Source: Cryptomeria japonica (Eukaryota; Streptophyta; Pinopsida; Cupressales; Cupressaceae). Taken from it: a stretch of DNA of 64,000 nt. How positions within the stretch are numbered: the first letter of the stretch is position 1; each line of letters starts with the position of its first letter. Positions 12,341 to 22,849 of the stretch are shown here, piece after piece. The position numbers and the translations under genes are program-made. The DNA is taken from assembly GCF_030272615.1 (NCBI RefSeq), contig NC_081413.1, forward strand, positions 554,181,136 through 554,245,135, written 5' to 3'. The notes under the pieces are model-generated. The model searched no databases. It saw only the letters and a program-made list of their open reading frames with translations, and was not told the origin of the DNA.

Positions 12341-13077
12341 CCATGTGTGTGTGTGATTTATTATTTTTATTCCTTTACAATATTCATTGAATAGTTTATC
12401 CAAAAGAAATATAATAGAGTTTGTTTTTAAATCAAGAGGTGATAAAGGAGGGTTGTGACACTTTTGCTCTTATGTTTCATGTTTTAGTGTTAGCATGTAT
12501 GGATGACATTTTGATAGAATGTGTAAGTGGTTTAGATGAAATTAATTGTAAATGCATGTATGCAGTCGTCTTTTAAATGCAGTAAAATTAGATCCTGAAA
12601 GAATGTAGATTAGAATAATGAAATATATTTAGTTATTGTTAAGGAAATTAAGTATGCATGGAAAGATCTCATTAGTTTATGATGAAATTCAAGTGTGTTA
12701 TTAAATTGGATGCATGACTCAAATTTTAATGAAAAGTATGAATGAAAGGTATTAATAAACCTTAATGGATGAACTTTATCTTGTGATCTATATTTTGTCT
12801 TACTGAAAGAAATTATCCTTGTTTACAAATTATCTCGTTATTAAGACAATCGGTTTATTGGATTAATTAGCGCGAGATAAGTTAAATGTGTAATTAAGTA
12901 ATCATGTTGGGAAACTCTTTAGGTGTTAGTTGATGTCTTCCGCTGAGTAATCTATATTTTGATATCTTGTTGTATCATTGTGTTGTGTTTAACTTAAAAA
13001 AAATAAAATTGATTGCACTCCATTCATGTGTCTTAGCTTTATCCCTTTGGGGTTTCTTGGCAGGGCATTACATCAAA

Positions 13078-14895
13078 CCCTAATGAGCATGTGAATGGTA
13101 TAATATTTCATATTTATTGTTTTGCATGTTTTTAGGTTCTTCATTGGTGTATGGTGGATTTCATTGTAGAACTAGGGTTTTATGTGGTTGAATCTTATTT
13201 GGTTTTACAATATTTTAGCCTCCAATTCCATCACACATATTGTTGTTTTGTAAAAAAAAACCAAGACTAACTATGTGCAGCAGAGGTTTTGGACACAAGA
13301 ATAGGGTTTTCAAAAGATTTGATCATATATCACAAACGGATATGAATTTTTACATAAAAATTGTTTTGTGGGTTGGAAATGGTATCAAGAGTTCTCAGTC
13401 CAAAAATCCAATTTTTTGGATCAATTTTGTATTATTTATGATTCTTTTATAATTTTCATATGTAAAAAACTAATTTTGGGACTAAATTAGTGAATGTTTT
13501 GGATTTTCTTATATTTCTGAAAAGATCTCAGAATTCCAGAGGGGGCATGTTCTTTGTGCTTTTAATTTTGATGCAAAATAATTTGTGAAGAATTGGATCT
13601 TTGAAAATTAGGATTTTGCAATGATTTTATCATATCTCACAAACAATTGTGCATTTGTGTACAAAATTTTTTCTACAAGTTTGAAATGGTATCAAAAGTG
13701 CTTAGTCCAAAAAGAAGATTTTGGTCGATTTTGAATTATTTATGATTTTTTCATAAAAAAATAATTTTGGGAGTATATTAGTGAATTTTTCGGATTTTCT
13801 TACATCTGAAAATATCTCAAAATTCTAGAGGGGATTTTGTGATTTTAATTTGAATGCAAAATAATTCATAAAAAATCATATCTTTAAAAATTAGGGTTTT
13901 TTAATAAATATGCTTTCTAGGGCTCAAATCAAGGTATTTTTCTAAAAAATTACATTTTCAGAAAGCTCTAAAAATTTTAGCAGTAGTTTGTTATTTTCAT
14001 TTTAACTTTTGGAGTAAAAATCATTGCAAAAAAAACCATTTCTTGTTAACTAGGTAAAAAAAAGAAAAAAAGAAAAAAAAAAAAATGATCTTAATTTATG
14101 TTCTAAACCTTTTGATTGCAGGTTGGAGTAATTTTCAAGATTGTACTAACACATTTGTTCTTGTAGGGGTAATTTAAGAGAGTGTTTGTTTTTATTAGAT
14201 TAGAAAATACTTCCATTGGTGCACTAAAAGAGTAATTGTTTAAAGTGTTTGAGGCACTTGCCCAATTTGTTGTAGAAGCTCAAGTGTTTAATGAAAGTAT
14301 CTTCTCCCCCTACCTTCACAGATATTGAATGTAAGAGAAATCATTAAACATCTTTTTTTGTGTAGAGGGTCTGCCTCCCGATTTGTGAGAGGGAACGACC
14401 CAAGGGATACTTTCCTCCAGTCCGCTATATAAATAATCATGAGTGTGATGAAAGTCATCAACAACCTGGTGTTGTTGTTCTATACCGATCAAAGTTTCCC
14501 TTAGTATTCATGTGATGCGTACAAATTCTTGTTCTAAGGATTGGGAAGCCTCTTAATTGAGCGAACCGTCGCATGTATAGACACTTGATTACCCTAGATT
14601 GTGACTAAAAACCTTAGTAGTCACCCACCCTATTTTTGTCTAAACATCGTGATAGCTTCATTGGAAGGGGATAACTGGTTTCCCCCCCAAGATACTCACC
14701 ATAAGGGTCCCTTGAGATGAGACAAAAATCCTCGGCTTAGCATAAGCTACTTGTAGCTTTCCAAGGAGAGGTTGATTGGGTCATCCTTCTACTCTTGGAG
14801 GCCCCTAGTTGTCCTCTCATGCAAAGACAAAATAGTGTACACTTATTAAGGTGTCCCTACATTTAAGTCGACAAAGATTTCCAGGTTGTAGGTTG
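13078..14895. other. Retroelement-like non-coding DNA with a 307 bp tandem duplication
   Basis: This continues the sequence interrupted at 5434. Two copies of a roughly 307 bp unit lie at about 13255-13561 and 13562-13870. The marker GGTATCAA recurs at 13381 and 13688, each time with related flanks (CACAAAC, CAGTCCAAAAA, TTTATGATT, TTCTGAAAA). No gene was found. It may be LTR or leader DNA of the element into which the copia element later inserted. Confidence 0.6.
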
Positions 14896-15953
14896 TGCTA
14901 GGTCCCGGAGACAACTGAGAGGGGGGGTGAATCAGCTGTCAATTAATTTCAAACCCAAATATAACTTAACCAAACTTAATGCATAATGTCAGTAAACCAG
15001 ACTTCATACCGGTTAACAGTTTAACAGTTAATTGTAGTATCGGTAAAGTTTAATGCATGAAACATAAAGACAAATAACATCCACAACACAACACAAATAT
15101 TTATACATGGAAACCTTGTAAGGGGAAAAACCACGGTGGGAAACCTTACCCATAATCAGATGATACTATTGCAGATAGTATGTGTGTACAATATGGAGTC
15201 TGCACATGCAGAAATGCCAACTACCTAGAGCTCACTGCTCAATCACAAAATGGTAGTCACACTAACTACAATTGGATGGTTAAATCCAATGATAATGTAC
15301 TGCTCAAAATAGCATCTTCATATGCTAGATTCAATACCGGTTAAGCTCTGATTTGCCTTCTTCAAACCTTCCTTGAATCTTCAAATGATGTCTCTATGTA
15401 TAGCTCTGCTTATATTCGCATATACCAAAAATACTTTATTCCTTTTTTACTTCTTACATCCCCATATTGATCTCACAAATGAGATCTTACATATAAACCA
15501 AAACCTAAGACCAAATGTGTAGGTCGACTCACTAAGATATTACAATAAAATCAATTACAAATGAATCAATATGTGATGTATCATCTCGGCTCATTGCATT
15601 TACAATAATAAAAAATCATCTCCATAGCGTGTTGTGCTGATCTGGAATGGATAACGCTTGTCGGTCCATAACCTAGACCTATTTGCTGGTAACAACAAAT
15701 ATGCAAACCCGATTAGACCAATAATCAAATCACCAAAGAAAAGTGTCCAAACAATGTCTTTGACATAACCAAGTAATCTCCAAGTCATCCTTAGTGCCGG
15801 TGAATAATATAATCTCCTGGTGAACCAAATATCGGTGATTGTGCATAAGTCACTGAACATGCCAGTGAACATAACCAAAGATCTCCAAGTGCTGATAGGG
15901 GTTGACAAGTGTTGACATCAATGATAAAACCAGTGCAACATATCCAAAATACA
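14896..15953 (-). repeat. 3' LTR of the copia element
   Basis: It starts on the plus strand with TGCTAGGTCC (TGTTAGGTCC in the partner) and ends at AAAATACA before the polypurine tract. It is colinear with 30339-31402. A minus-strand open frame of about 102 codons occurs at the same place in both LTRs (15600-15908 and 31045-31353). There is no independent evidence that it is translated. Confidence 0.88.
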
Positions 15954-15972
15954 AAAAATCTCCCCCTTTGGC
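15954..15972 (-). promoter_or_regulatory. Polypurine tract of the copia element
   Basis: On the minus strand this reads AAAGGGGGAGATTTTTT immediately upstream of the 3' LTR, the normal position for the plus-strand primer. Confidence 0.8.
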
Positions 15973-16034
15973 ATTGATGGCAACACAAGATAGAAAAACC
16001 ATCTAAGTGCCAAAACAAAAATGCCAAAAATCAA

Positions 16035-18191
16035 TGGTGCAGGAGCACCTAGTTGAGTAAAACTCTCATTTTTGAGTATTATATGATTTCATGTTTGTAA
16101 TATCTTGTGTTAAGTTTATAATGTTGTTTTAGGTTGTTGTGTGTCTTGTCTAGTGGTTTTGATCTCATTTTGGGCTCAAGAAGTCAAGTTTTGCCTTTCA
16201 GGGTTTGAGTTGACAATTTTTTGGCAAAATGTGCAAAATTGTCTTAAAAGTCTCCAAATGCTTTCCAAAGCATTGAAACATGTTTAATAAGTGTTTTTAA
16301 GCATGTCTAAGGTTTTTAGATAAGTTGATGAGGTTAGGTTGTCAAAAATGTCTTTTGGAGCAAGAAATGTTGTCATTTGGGCTTGAAAAGTTGTCAAAGT
16401 TGTCATTTTTTGACTTTTCTTGCAAAATGAAGTTGTGGAAGCCTCATGTCCGTACTGGGGCTTGATAACCAAATGTAAAAAATATAAAAGGCCTCCCTTT
16501 TCCTTGATAAAAGTTGGTGATTGTATTTGCAAAGGAATCCTAATAGAAAAGCATGAAATTCTGGCTTTTTTCACTATTTTTCTCTTCCTTGGAGTAATAG
16601 TCTGTACTGTAGCACTCTTGTCCATACTGTACCTTCTGGGAAGTGTTCCTATTCATTATTAAATGCTTCTCAAGTGATTATTGCACTGGTTTTTCTTTTG
16701 CAAGTTGGTGAAATATAATTTCTTTCATTCTGTGTGCTCATTGCCCTATCAAGGGTTTGGGGTTGGAAAATGCCACAACTTGACTAATCCAGGCTTGGGT
16801 TCCCACCAAAATGGATTAGGTCAAGTTTATTTATGCATGTACATTGTGTATATATTTCCTTTTTAGTCAGAACTATGTTTGGAGGACAAATTTGAGTGAA
16901 GATTAGACAAGTTTTGGAACTTGACTAATATCCTTCTTGAAAACTCAAATTCTTGTAATCAAAATGCATTGAAGTGTTAAAGTTGCCAAGAAAGGACTCT
17001 GAGAAGTGTTACAAGTTAGCTTGATTCAAATTCAATAGTTGACAAGTTTGTAATTTCCAAGTTTGATCAATTTTTGTAACTAGCAGCAAGTTCATTGTTT
17101 TTGTGATTTGCATTGTCAAAAATCTCAAGGAATGCTTCAAGAGCATTAACCAAGCCTTGTAACTGTGAAGGCAATGTAATAGGAAAATTCATTTATGTTT
17201 TGCAGACCTCATTGATGTATATTTTCAGTTCAAACTCCTTGCTATGCAGGTCCAAAGATGTAGCAGCAGTTGACTGGTAAAGGGCAGTGATTTAACAGTG
17301 ACAATGGCATTTTCACTTCTATTTTTAGTTTGTGCACCATGTGTTTGGACTAATGCCTGTGGGAAAGTAGTAAGGAAAGGCCCTCCATGATATGGCAGAA
17401 GGTATACTTCAGGTTGGAAGCTTGGTTAGTGGAGTGGCAATGGTTTCCCAATGTGGTTGGGTCTAAACCCTACCAAACCCTACAAAAGTGCCACAAATAA
17501 TGGACAATCCTCATTTTGCATTAACAGGGGCCTACACCATGAAAATCCATTAGCATATACCTCTAAAACACCATCCAAATCAATTTTGTTGGAATAATTG
17601 CCCATCGTTGGGTTGGGTGAGCAAAAAGGTGCCAATTAGGCCTCCACGGGTTACAAGCCTTTTGACTGCATAACACACACTTTTCAAGAACCTAATTGGT
17701 TTGGGTTTGGTAGAACTTGAAGAACCTAAGGATAGCTATCTAGGGACATTGAAGGACAACTATCCACCTTCTTGACCGTATGACAGAGACATTTGTGGTT
17801 TGTAGTCTAGCAAAGGGCTTGAGTAAGAAGACCAAAAATGCTTAATTACCCCCAAATTACACAAGGTCAAAGACAATACTTTTGCTTAGGTTCCTAAACC
17901 ATTTGGAGGAGTTTGTAATGACAAAGAACGATCAAAATAATGCCCAAATGACAGAGGAATGTGTAGGGAAGTTGTAATGGTTGGTTATAGCCTAAAGTGG
18001 ATGAGCAAGGGAATGAGCTCACTAAAAAGGGGAGTTTGTTTGTAAAGTGTTGCATGAGTTGCTTGGCATTAAAAACACAAGAATGAGTTTGCAAACATAT
18101 GCAATAGCCTCAAACAAGTCTTTGGGAAACAAATTGAACCATTAGACTCAAAACATCCTTATTGAGCACTTATCTAGCAATCTCCCTATCA
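16035..18191 (+). repeat. 5' LTR of the gypsy element
   Basis: It runs from TGGTGCAGGAGCACC to CTCCCTATCA and is colinear with 22850-25008. A short inverted motif, GGTGC...GCACC, lies within its first 15 bp. Open frames in it are also found in the other copy and look incidental. Confidence 0.95.
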
Positions 18192-18194
18192 TAG

Positions 18195-18207
18195 TGGTAT
18201 TAGAGCC
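18195..18207 (+). promoter_or_regulatory. Primer binding site, gypsy element
   Basis: TGGTATTAGAGCC begins three bases after the 5' LTR. It matches the common plant initiator tRNA-Met primer site TGGTATCAGAGCC with one C-to-T change. Confidence 0.85.
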
Positions 18208-18244
18208 AACGAAAGATTTAGGAGAAAAGGATCATTAGGAAAAC

Positions 18245-19378
18245 ATGGTGACTAATGCTAAGTTAGCGAAGGTCGAAGACCAAGAAGAGGAAAATAGGGC
18301 ACTCAGAGAAAGATTGGATCAACTAGTAACGAAACTAGCTGAAGTAGAAGTCAAAACTGAAGAAGTCCATGATAAGGTTGGAGATCAGGGTAAAATGGTG
18401 GCCATAGAAGATGAGGTTCCCATACCTGACCCTATTATTGAGAAAGAACCATTCTTGAAAGCTTTGAGAGCTATGAGTGGTAAAACCTTAGAGGGAGTGA
18501 CTCTTTTCAGTGGAAAGACGGATCCATATGCTCTTATAGAGTGGATTGAAGGGCTAGAAAACCATTTTGAATGTGATGGAATAACTAAAGCACAGAAGGT
18601 TAAGGTAGCAAAATCAAGGTTGAGAGGGGCAACATTAACTTGGTGGAAGTTAATCCAAGAGGAAAGGGTGAAAGAAGGTAAGCAACCAATAGCCACCTAG
18701 AAAGCAATGGTAGCCAAAATAAAAGAAACCTACCTTCCTGAAGACTATGAAGTACAACTTCAAAGGAAAAGACAAAATTTGAGACAAAAAGACTTAGATG
18801 TCAGTAGTTACACTGAGGAGTTTCAAAAACCGTGCATGAGATACAGAGTAGTAGAGGATGAGAGTATAAAAGTGGCAAGATATTTGAATGGGTTAAGATG
18901 GAACATCCAGGAAGAGATGAGCTTGTTATGCCCACAAACAGTACACAAGTGTTATCAACTAGCACTTAAGGTGAAAGAGAAAAGTAGGAGAAAGAAAGAA
19001 CAAAATAACAGAGGAAGAGGTAGGGGAAGAGATGGTAGAGGCCATAGAGGCAGTTTTGGGGGAAGGGGCATAGATCAACGATCTGAAAGAGAGTCTAAAC
19101 TTATAGAGCAAAGTGGGGATTCTTAGAGCAAACCCAACTATAGGGGTAGGGGATCAAGCAACCTGAGTAGGGGTAGATCTAATGGACCAGAGAGAGGGTC
19201 CTACTTCTCAACCATGAAGTGCTATAACTGTCAAAAGTTGGGCCACCCTGCCTATAGATGCCCAGAGAAGCCTAGTTCATCCTATGATGGTGAAAAGAGG
19301 GTAAATTATGTTCAGGAAGATGGAGGTAATACCAGAACTTCAACATTGAACCTAGCTTCAGAAGATGGTGAGAGTTAA
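18245..19378 (+). pseudogene. gag of the gypsy element (two in-frame TAG stops)
   Basis: One frame runs from ATG at 18245 to TAA at 19376-19378, interrupted by TAG at 18698 and 19124. The product would be the structural capsid protein that packages element RNA. An N-terminal Glu/Lys-rich coiled-coil stretch is followed by the retrotransposon gag domain (around 18510-18960, with LEGVTLFSGKTDPYALIEWI and YLPEDYE). An Arg/Gly-rich linker follows, then a zinc knuckle CYNCQKLGHPAYRC at about 19219-19260 (CX2CX4HX4C). There are no frameshifts. The natural stop overlaps the ATG of pol (TAATG). Confidence 0.9.
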
Positions 19379-22300
19379 TGATTAAGAGAGTGTTAATGAA
19401 GAAGCCACACAATACAGAGGTCTCACAGAGAAGAGCATTGTTTAGGATTAAGTGTAAAATCATGGGAAAGGTGTGTAAGGTGATCATAGATTCAGGATCC
19501 ATAGATAACATCATATTAGAGGAAGTAGTAAGTAAATTGAAACTACCCAGGATACAACATAAGGAGCCATACAAGGTCACATGGTTAAATAAGGGACAAC
19601 ATGTGTTCATAAATGAGCAAGCCTCGGTAGATTTCCACATAGGTGGATATACAGATAGGATCTTATGTGACATCCTTCCTATGGATGCTTGCCACCTACT
19701 GTTGGGTAGACCATGACAGTTTGACAGGAAAACACAACATGATGGGGAAAGAAACTCCTACTCATTTCAGAAAGATGGAGTAACCTATCAGATTCAATCC
19801 CTCAATGAAGAAGGAAAGAGCAGCAACAAAGTGCCTAACATCTTATTAGTGAATGAGAAAGAATTCATAAAAATACTAGAAGAAGGTGAAGGAGTGGGAT
19901 TTGCACTCATAGTGAAACCCAAGGAAGAAAAGGTAGAAAAGAAAGTTGAGATACCATATGAGGTGCAACAAATCCTTGATAACTTCAAAGAAATAATCAG
20001 TGATGGTACACCTGCAGCCTTACCACCTCCTAGAGTCATTAGCCATCAGATTGATTTCATACTTGGAGCCTCTTTACCCAATAAGGCAGCCTATAAGATA
20101 ACCCCTGAACAAAATGAAGAGGTAGCAAGACAAATACAAGAACTCTTAGACCAAGGGCTGACTGGGAAGAGCATTAGTCTTTGTGCAGTACTTACAGCGT
20201 TGGCACCCAAGAAGGGTGGAACATGGAGATTTTGCACAGATTCTAGAGCCATAAACAAGATCACCATCAGATACAGATTTCCCATACCTAGGATAGAGGA
20301 TTTGATGGATTGTTTGGGGGGTGCACAATATTTCAGTAAGATTGACTTGAAGAGTGGTTACCATTAGATAAGAATCAAAGAGGGTGATGAATGGAAGACA
20401 ACTTTCAAAACAAATGAGGGTCTCTACGATTGGCTTGTCATGCCATTTGGACTCTCTAATGCTCCCAGCACATTCATGAAACTCATGAATGAAGTTTTAC
20501 ATGATTTCATTGGCAAGTTTGTTGTTGTGTATTTAGATGATATTCTTATCTTCAGTAAAACTAAGGAAGAGCATTTGAAGCATTTAGCTAATGTTTTGAG
20601 AAAGTTATCTGATGAACAACTAACCATTAATCTTGAAAAGTGTGATTTCTTGAAGCAAGAATTGGTCTATCTTGGTTTTGTTGTATTAGGAGGCAATCTG
20701 AAAATGGATCAATCTAAAGTTGCAGCAATAACTAGTTGGCCAACTCCTAAGACAGCCAATGATGTTAGAAGTTTCCATGGTTTGGCACAATTTTACAGAA
20801 AATTCATCAGGAGATTCAGTGAGATTTGTGCTCCAATGTTAGACACCATCAAAGGGGGTGTATAGGTAAAATTTCAGTGGACAGATGCAGCTAATAAGGG
20901 GTTTGAATTGTTGAAAACTAAAGTAGCTACTCAACCAGTGCTCATTTTACCTAGTTTTGATAAGCTTTTTACTATTGAATGTGATGCTAGTAATATTGTT
21001 GTAGGAGCTGTTTTAAGTTAGGACAATAGACCAGTTGCATTCTTTAGTGAGAAGTTGAATGATGCCAAGAAAAAGTACTCTTCCTATGATTTAGAACTCT
21101 ATGCATTAGTACAGGCACTTAGGAAATGGAGACACTATCTTCTTCCTAAAGAGTTTGTTGTATACACAGATAATCAGGCACTAAGTCTCTTGAACTCACA
21201 GGATAAACCAAATCATAGGCATGTTAAATGGGTAGAGTACTTGCAAGCTTACACTTTTACTCTTAAGCATAAAAAGGGTTAGTTGAATAAAGTAGCAGAT
21301 GCTTTGAGTAGAAGGTTGTTAACTGTTCATGAGATTCGAGTACAAAACATTGGTATTGATAGTTTTAAAGATATGTATCCTATTGATGATGATTTTGCTG
21401 AAGCTTATAAAGTTTGTCAAGGTTTTGAGAATCATTTCCATGGTGCATATGTTGATTTCACTTTGCAGGATGGTTTGTTATTCAGGGGTGGACAGTTGTG
21501 TGTTCCAAAAGGTTCTATGACAGAGAACCTCATTCATGAGAAGCGCAATGGGTGCTTAAGTGAGCATTTCGGTCTCAACAAGACCTTAGAGTTGGTTCAA
21601 AGGTTCTATTATTGGCCTAAGATGCAGAGAGACATCAGGAGGTATGTGGAGTAGTGTTTGGTATGTTAGAAAGAAAAAGGTAATTCCTCCAATGTTGGTT
21701 TATATCATCCTCTTCCCATTCCACATAGGCCTTGGGATTGCATTAGTATGGATTTTGTGGTAGGGTTACCTAGAACTCAAGCAGGATTTGATAGCATCTT
21801 TGTAGTAGTTGACAGATTTAGCAAAATGGCTCATTTTATTCCTTGTAAAACAACACATGATGCAAGTCATATTGCTTACTTATTTTTCAAAAAAGTTGTT
21901 AGAATACATGGTTTGCCTACTAGCATTGTTTCAGATAGGGATGTTAAGTTTCTTGGTCATTTCTCGAAAACATTGTGGAAGAGACTGGGTACTAATCTCT
22001 CTTTTGGTTTAGCTTATCATCCACAAACTGGTGGCCAAACCGAAGTTGTGAACATGTCTCTTGGAAACATGCTTAGGTGCTTGACAAAGGAATATGGGTA
22101 GAGTTGGGATCAACTCATTCATCAAGCAGAATATGCCTACAATGATAGTGTCAACCGGTCTATAGCTAAAAGCCCTTTTGAATTTGTTTATGGTATGCAT
22201 CCAAGGGGTATAATGGAGTTGAGGGATATCACTAACTTGCAGCCTAAGAGTGGAACAACAAATGACATGGCTCAATCCATGAAAGAGGTTCATGAGCAAG

Positions 22301-22827
22301 TGAGAAAGGCTCTTCAAGATACCTCCCAAAAAGTCAAGGCAAGAGTGGATGCTACAAAGAGAGATGTTCAGTTTTCCATAGGAGATTATGTGATGGTTCA
22401 TTTGACCAAGGCAAGGCTACAAAAGGGAGTTCCAAGCAAACTTCAGATGAGGAGAATAGGCCTTTGCAAAATCTTGGCTAAGTATGGGTCTAATTATTAC
22501 AAAGTTGATTTTCCTACTGATGTTTCTTTGTCTCCCATTTTTAATGTTGCAGATTTGATTGATTTCAAAGGGAAGCCACCTGAGGAGATTCAAAGAGTTT
22601 CATATGTTGCACAATCCCTTTCTGATCTTTCTCTCCCTTCTCTTTCTATTCCCCAAGCAGAACAAGTTCTAGACTCTAGGATTCTCAAGAAGACAAGGAA
22701 TCACACCTATATGGAGCATCTAATCAAATGGAAGGATAAGCCTATCTCAGAGGCCACATGGATATCTGAAACTGACTTTCAGAAGTTTGGAATCTTTTCT
22801 TCTTTGCTGCCTCAAGGAGTCACATGA
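19378..22827 (+). pseudogene. pol of the gypsy element: PR-RT-RNaseH-IN-chromodomain (eight stops)
   Basis: A single frame, -1 relative to gag, encodes all enzymes needed for reverse transcription and integration. The protease has IIDSGS near 19485 and LLGRP near 19700. RT carries the YLDDIL catalytic motif near 20530. RNase H has ECDAS, YDLELYAL and YTDNQAL (20980-21180) and the end motif VADALSRR (21292). Integrase has [26 protein letters not shown] and [10 protein letters not shown] (21748-22045). A C-terminal chromodomain-like segment (VLDSRILKKT to WKDKP to ATWI) lies at about 22665-22770. Stops are TGA at 19714 and TAG at 20365, 20863, 21019, 21280, 21652, 21667 and 22099, with no indels. 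Several stops fall where the family normally has Gln or Trp, such as the YHQ motif of RT. Confidence 0.93.
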
Positions 22828-22833
22828 CTTCTT

Positions 22834-22849
22834 TGTTTTTGGGGGAGTA
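22834..22849 (+). promoter_or_regulatory. Polypurine tract, gypsy element
   Basis: TTTTTGGGGGAGTA ends directly at the 3' LTR start (22850). This is the expected plus-strand primer position. Confidence 0.8.

Larger units (their letters stand above)
8735..12460 (+). mobile_element. Solo LTR (inner), 3.7 kb
   Basis: The left end TGTAATAACC and right end GGTTGTGACA are inverted repeats (8 of 10 positions). The 5 bp direct repeat CTTTT flanks both ends (8730-8734 and 12461-12465). No coding region is present. It is inserted into the outer solo LTR and is therefore younger than that element. Inside are a degenerate minisatellite, a GC-rich patch, a 99 bp tandem array and a TA microsatellite. Orientation is not established. 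Confidence 0.85.
5435..13072 (+). mobile_element. Solo LTR (outer), with a second solo LTR nested in it
   Basis: The left end is TGTAGTGCCC and the right end is GGGCATTACA, inverted repeats with one mismatch. Both ends are flanked by the 5 bp direct repeat TCAAA (5430-5434 and 13073-13077). Removing the nested insertion (8735-12460 plus one target-duplication copy) leaves about 3.9 kb. No gag or pol coding is seen, so the simplest reading is one LTR left after LTR-LTR recombination. Orientation is arbitrary. Contents include a TG/AG microsatellite, an AT run, and a GC-rich GGTAGC cluster. Confidence 0.85.

Noticed and set aside
5435..13072. A gene-bearing element between the two solo LTR ends
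   Set aside because: Both strands were searched for gag, protease, RT and integrase motifs and none were found. All sequence is accounted for by LTR-type DNA and repeats.
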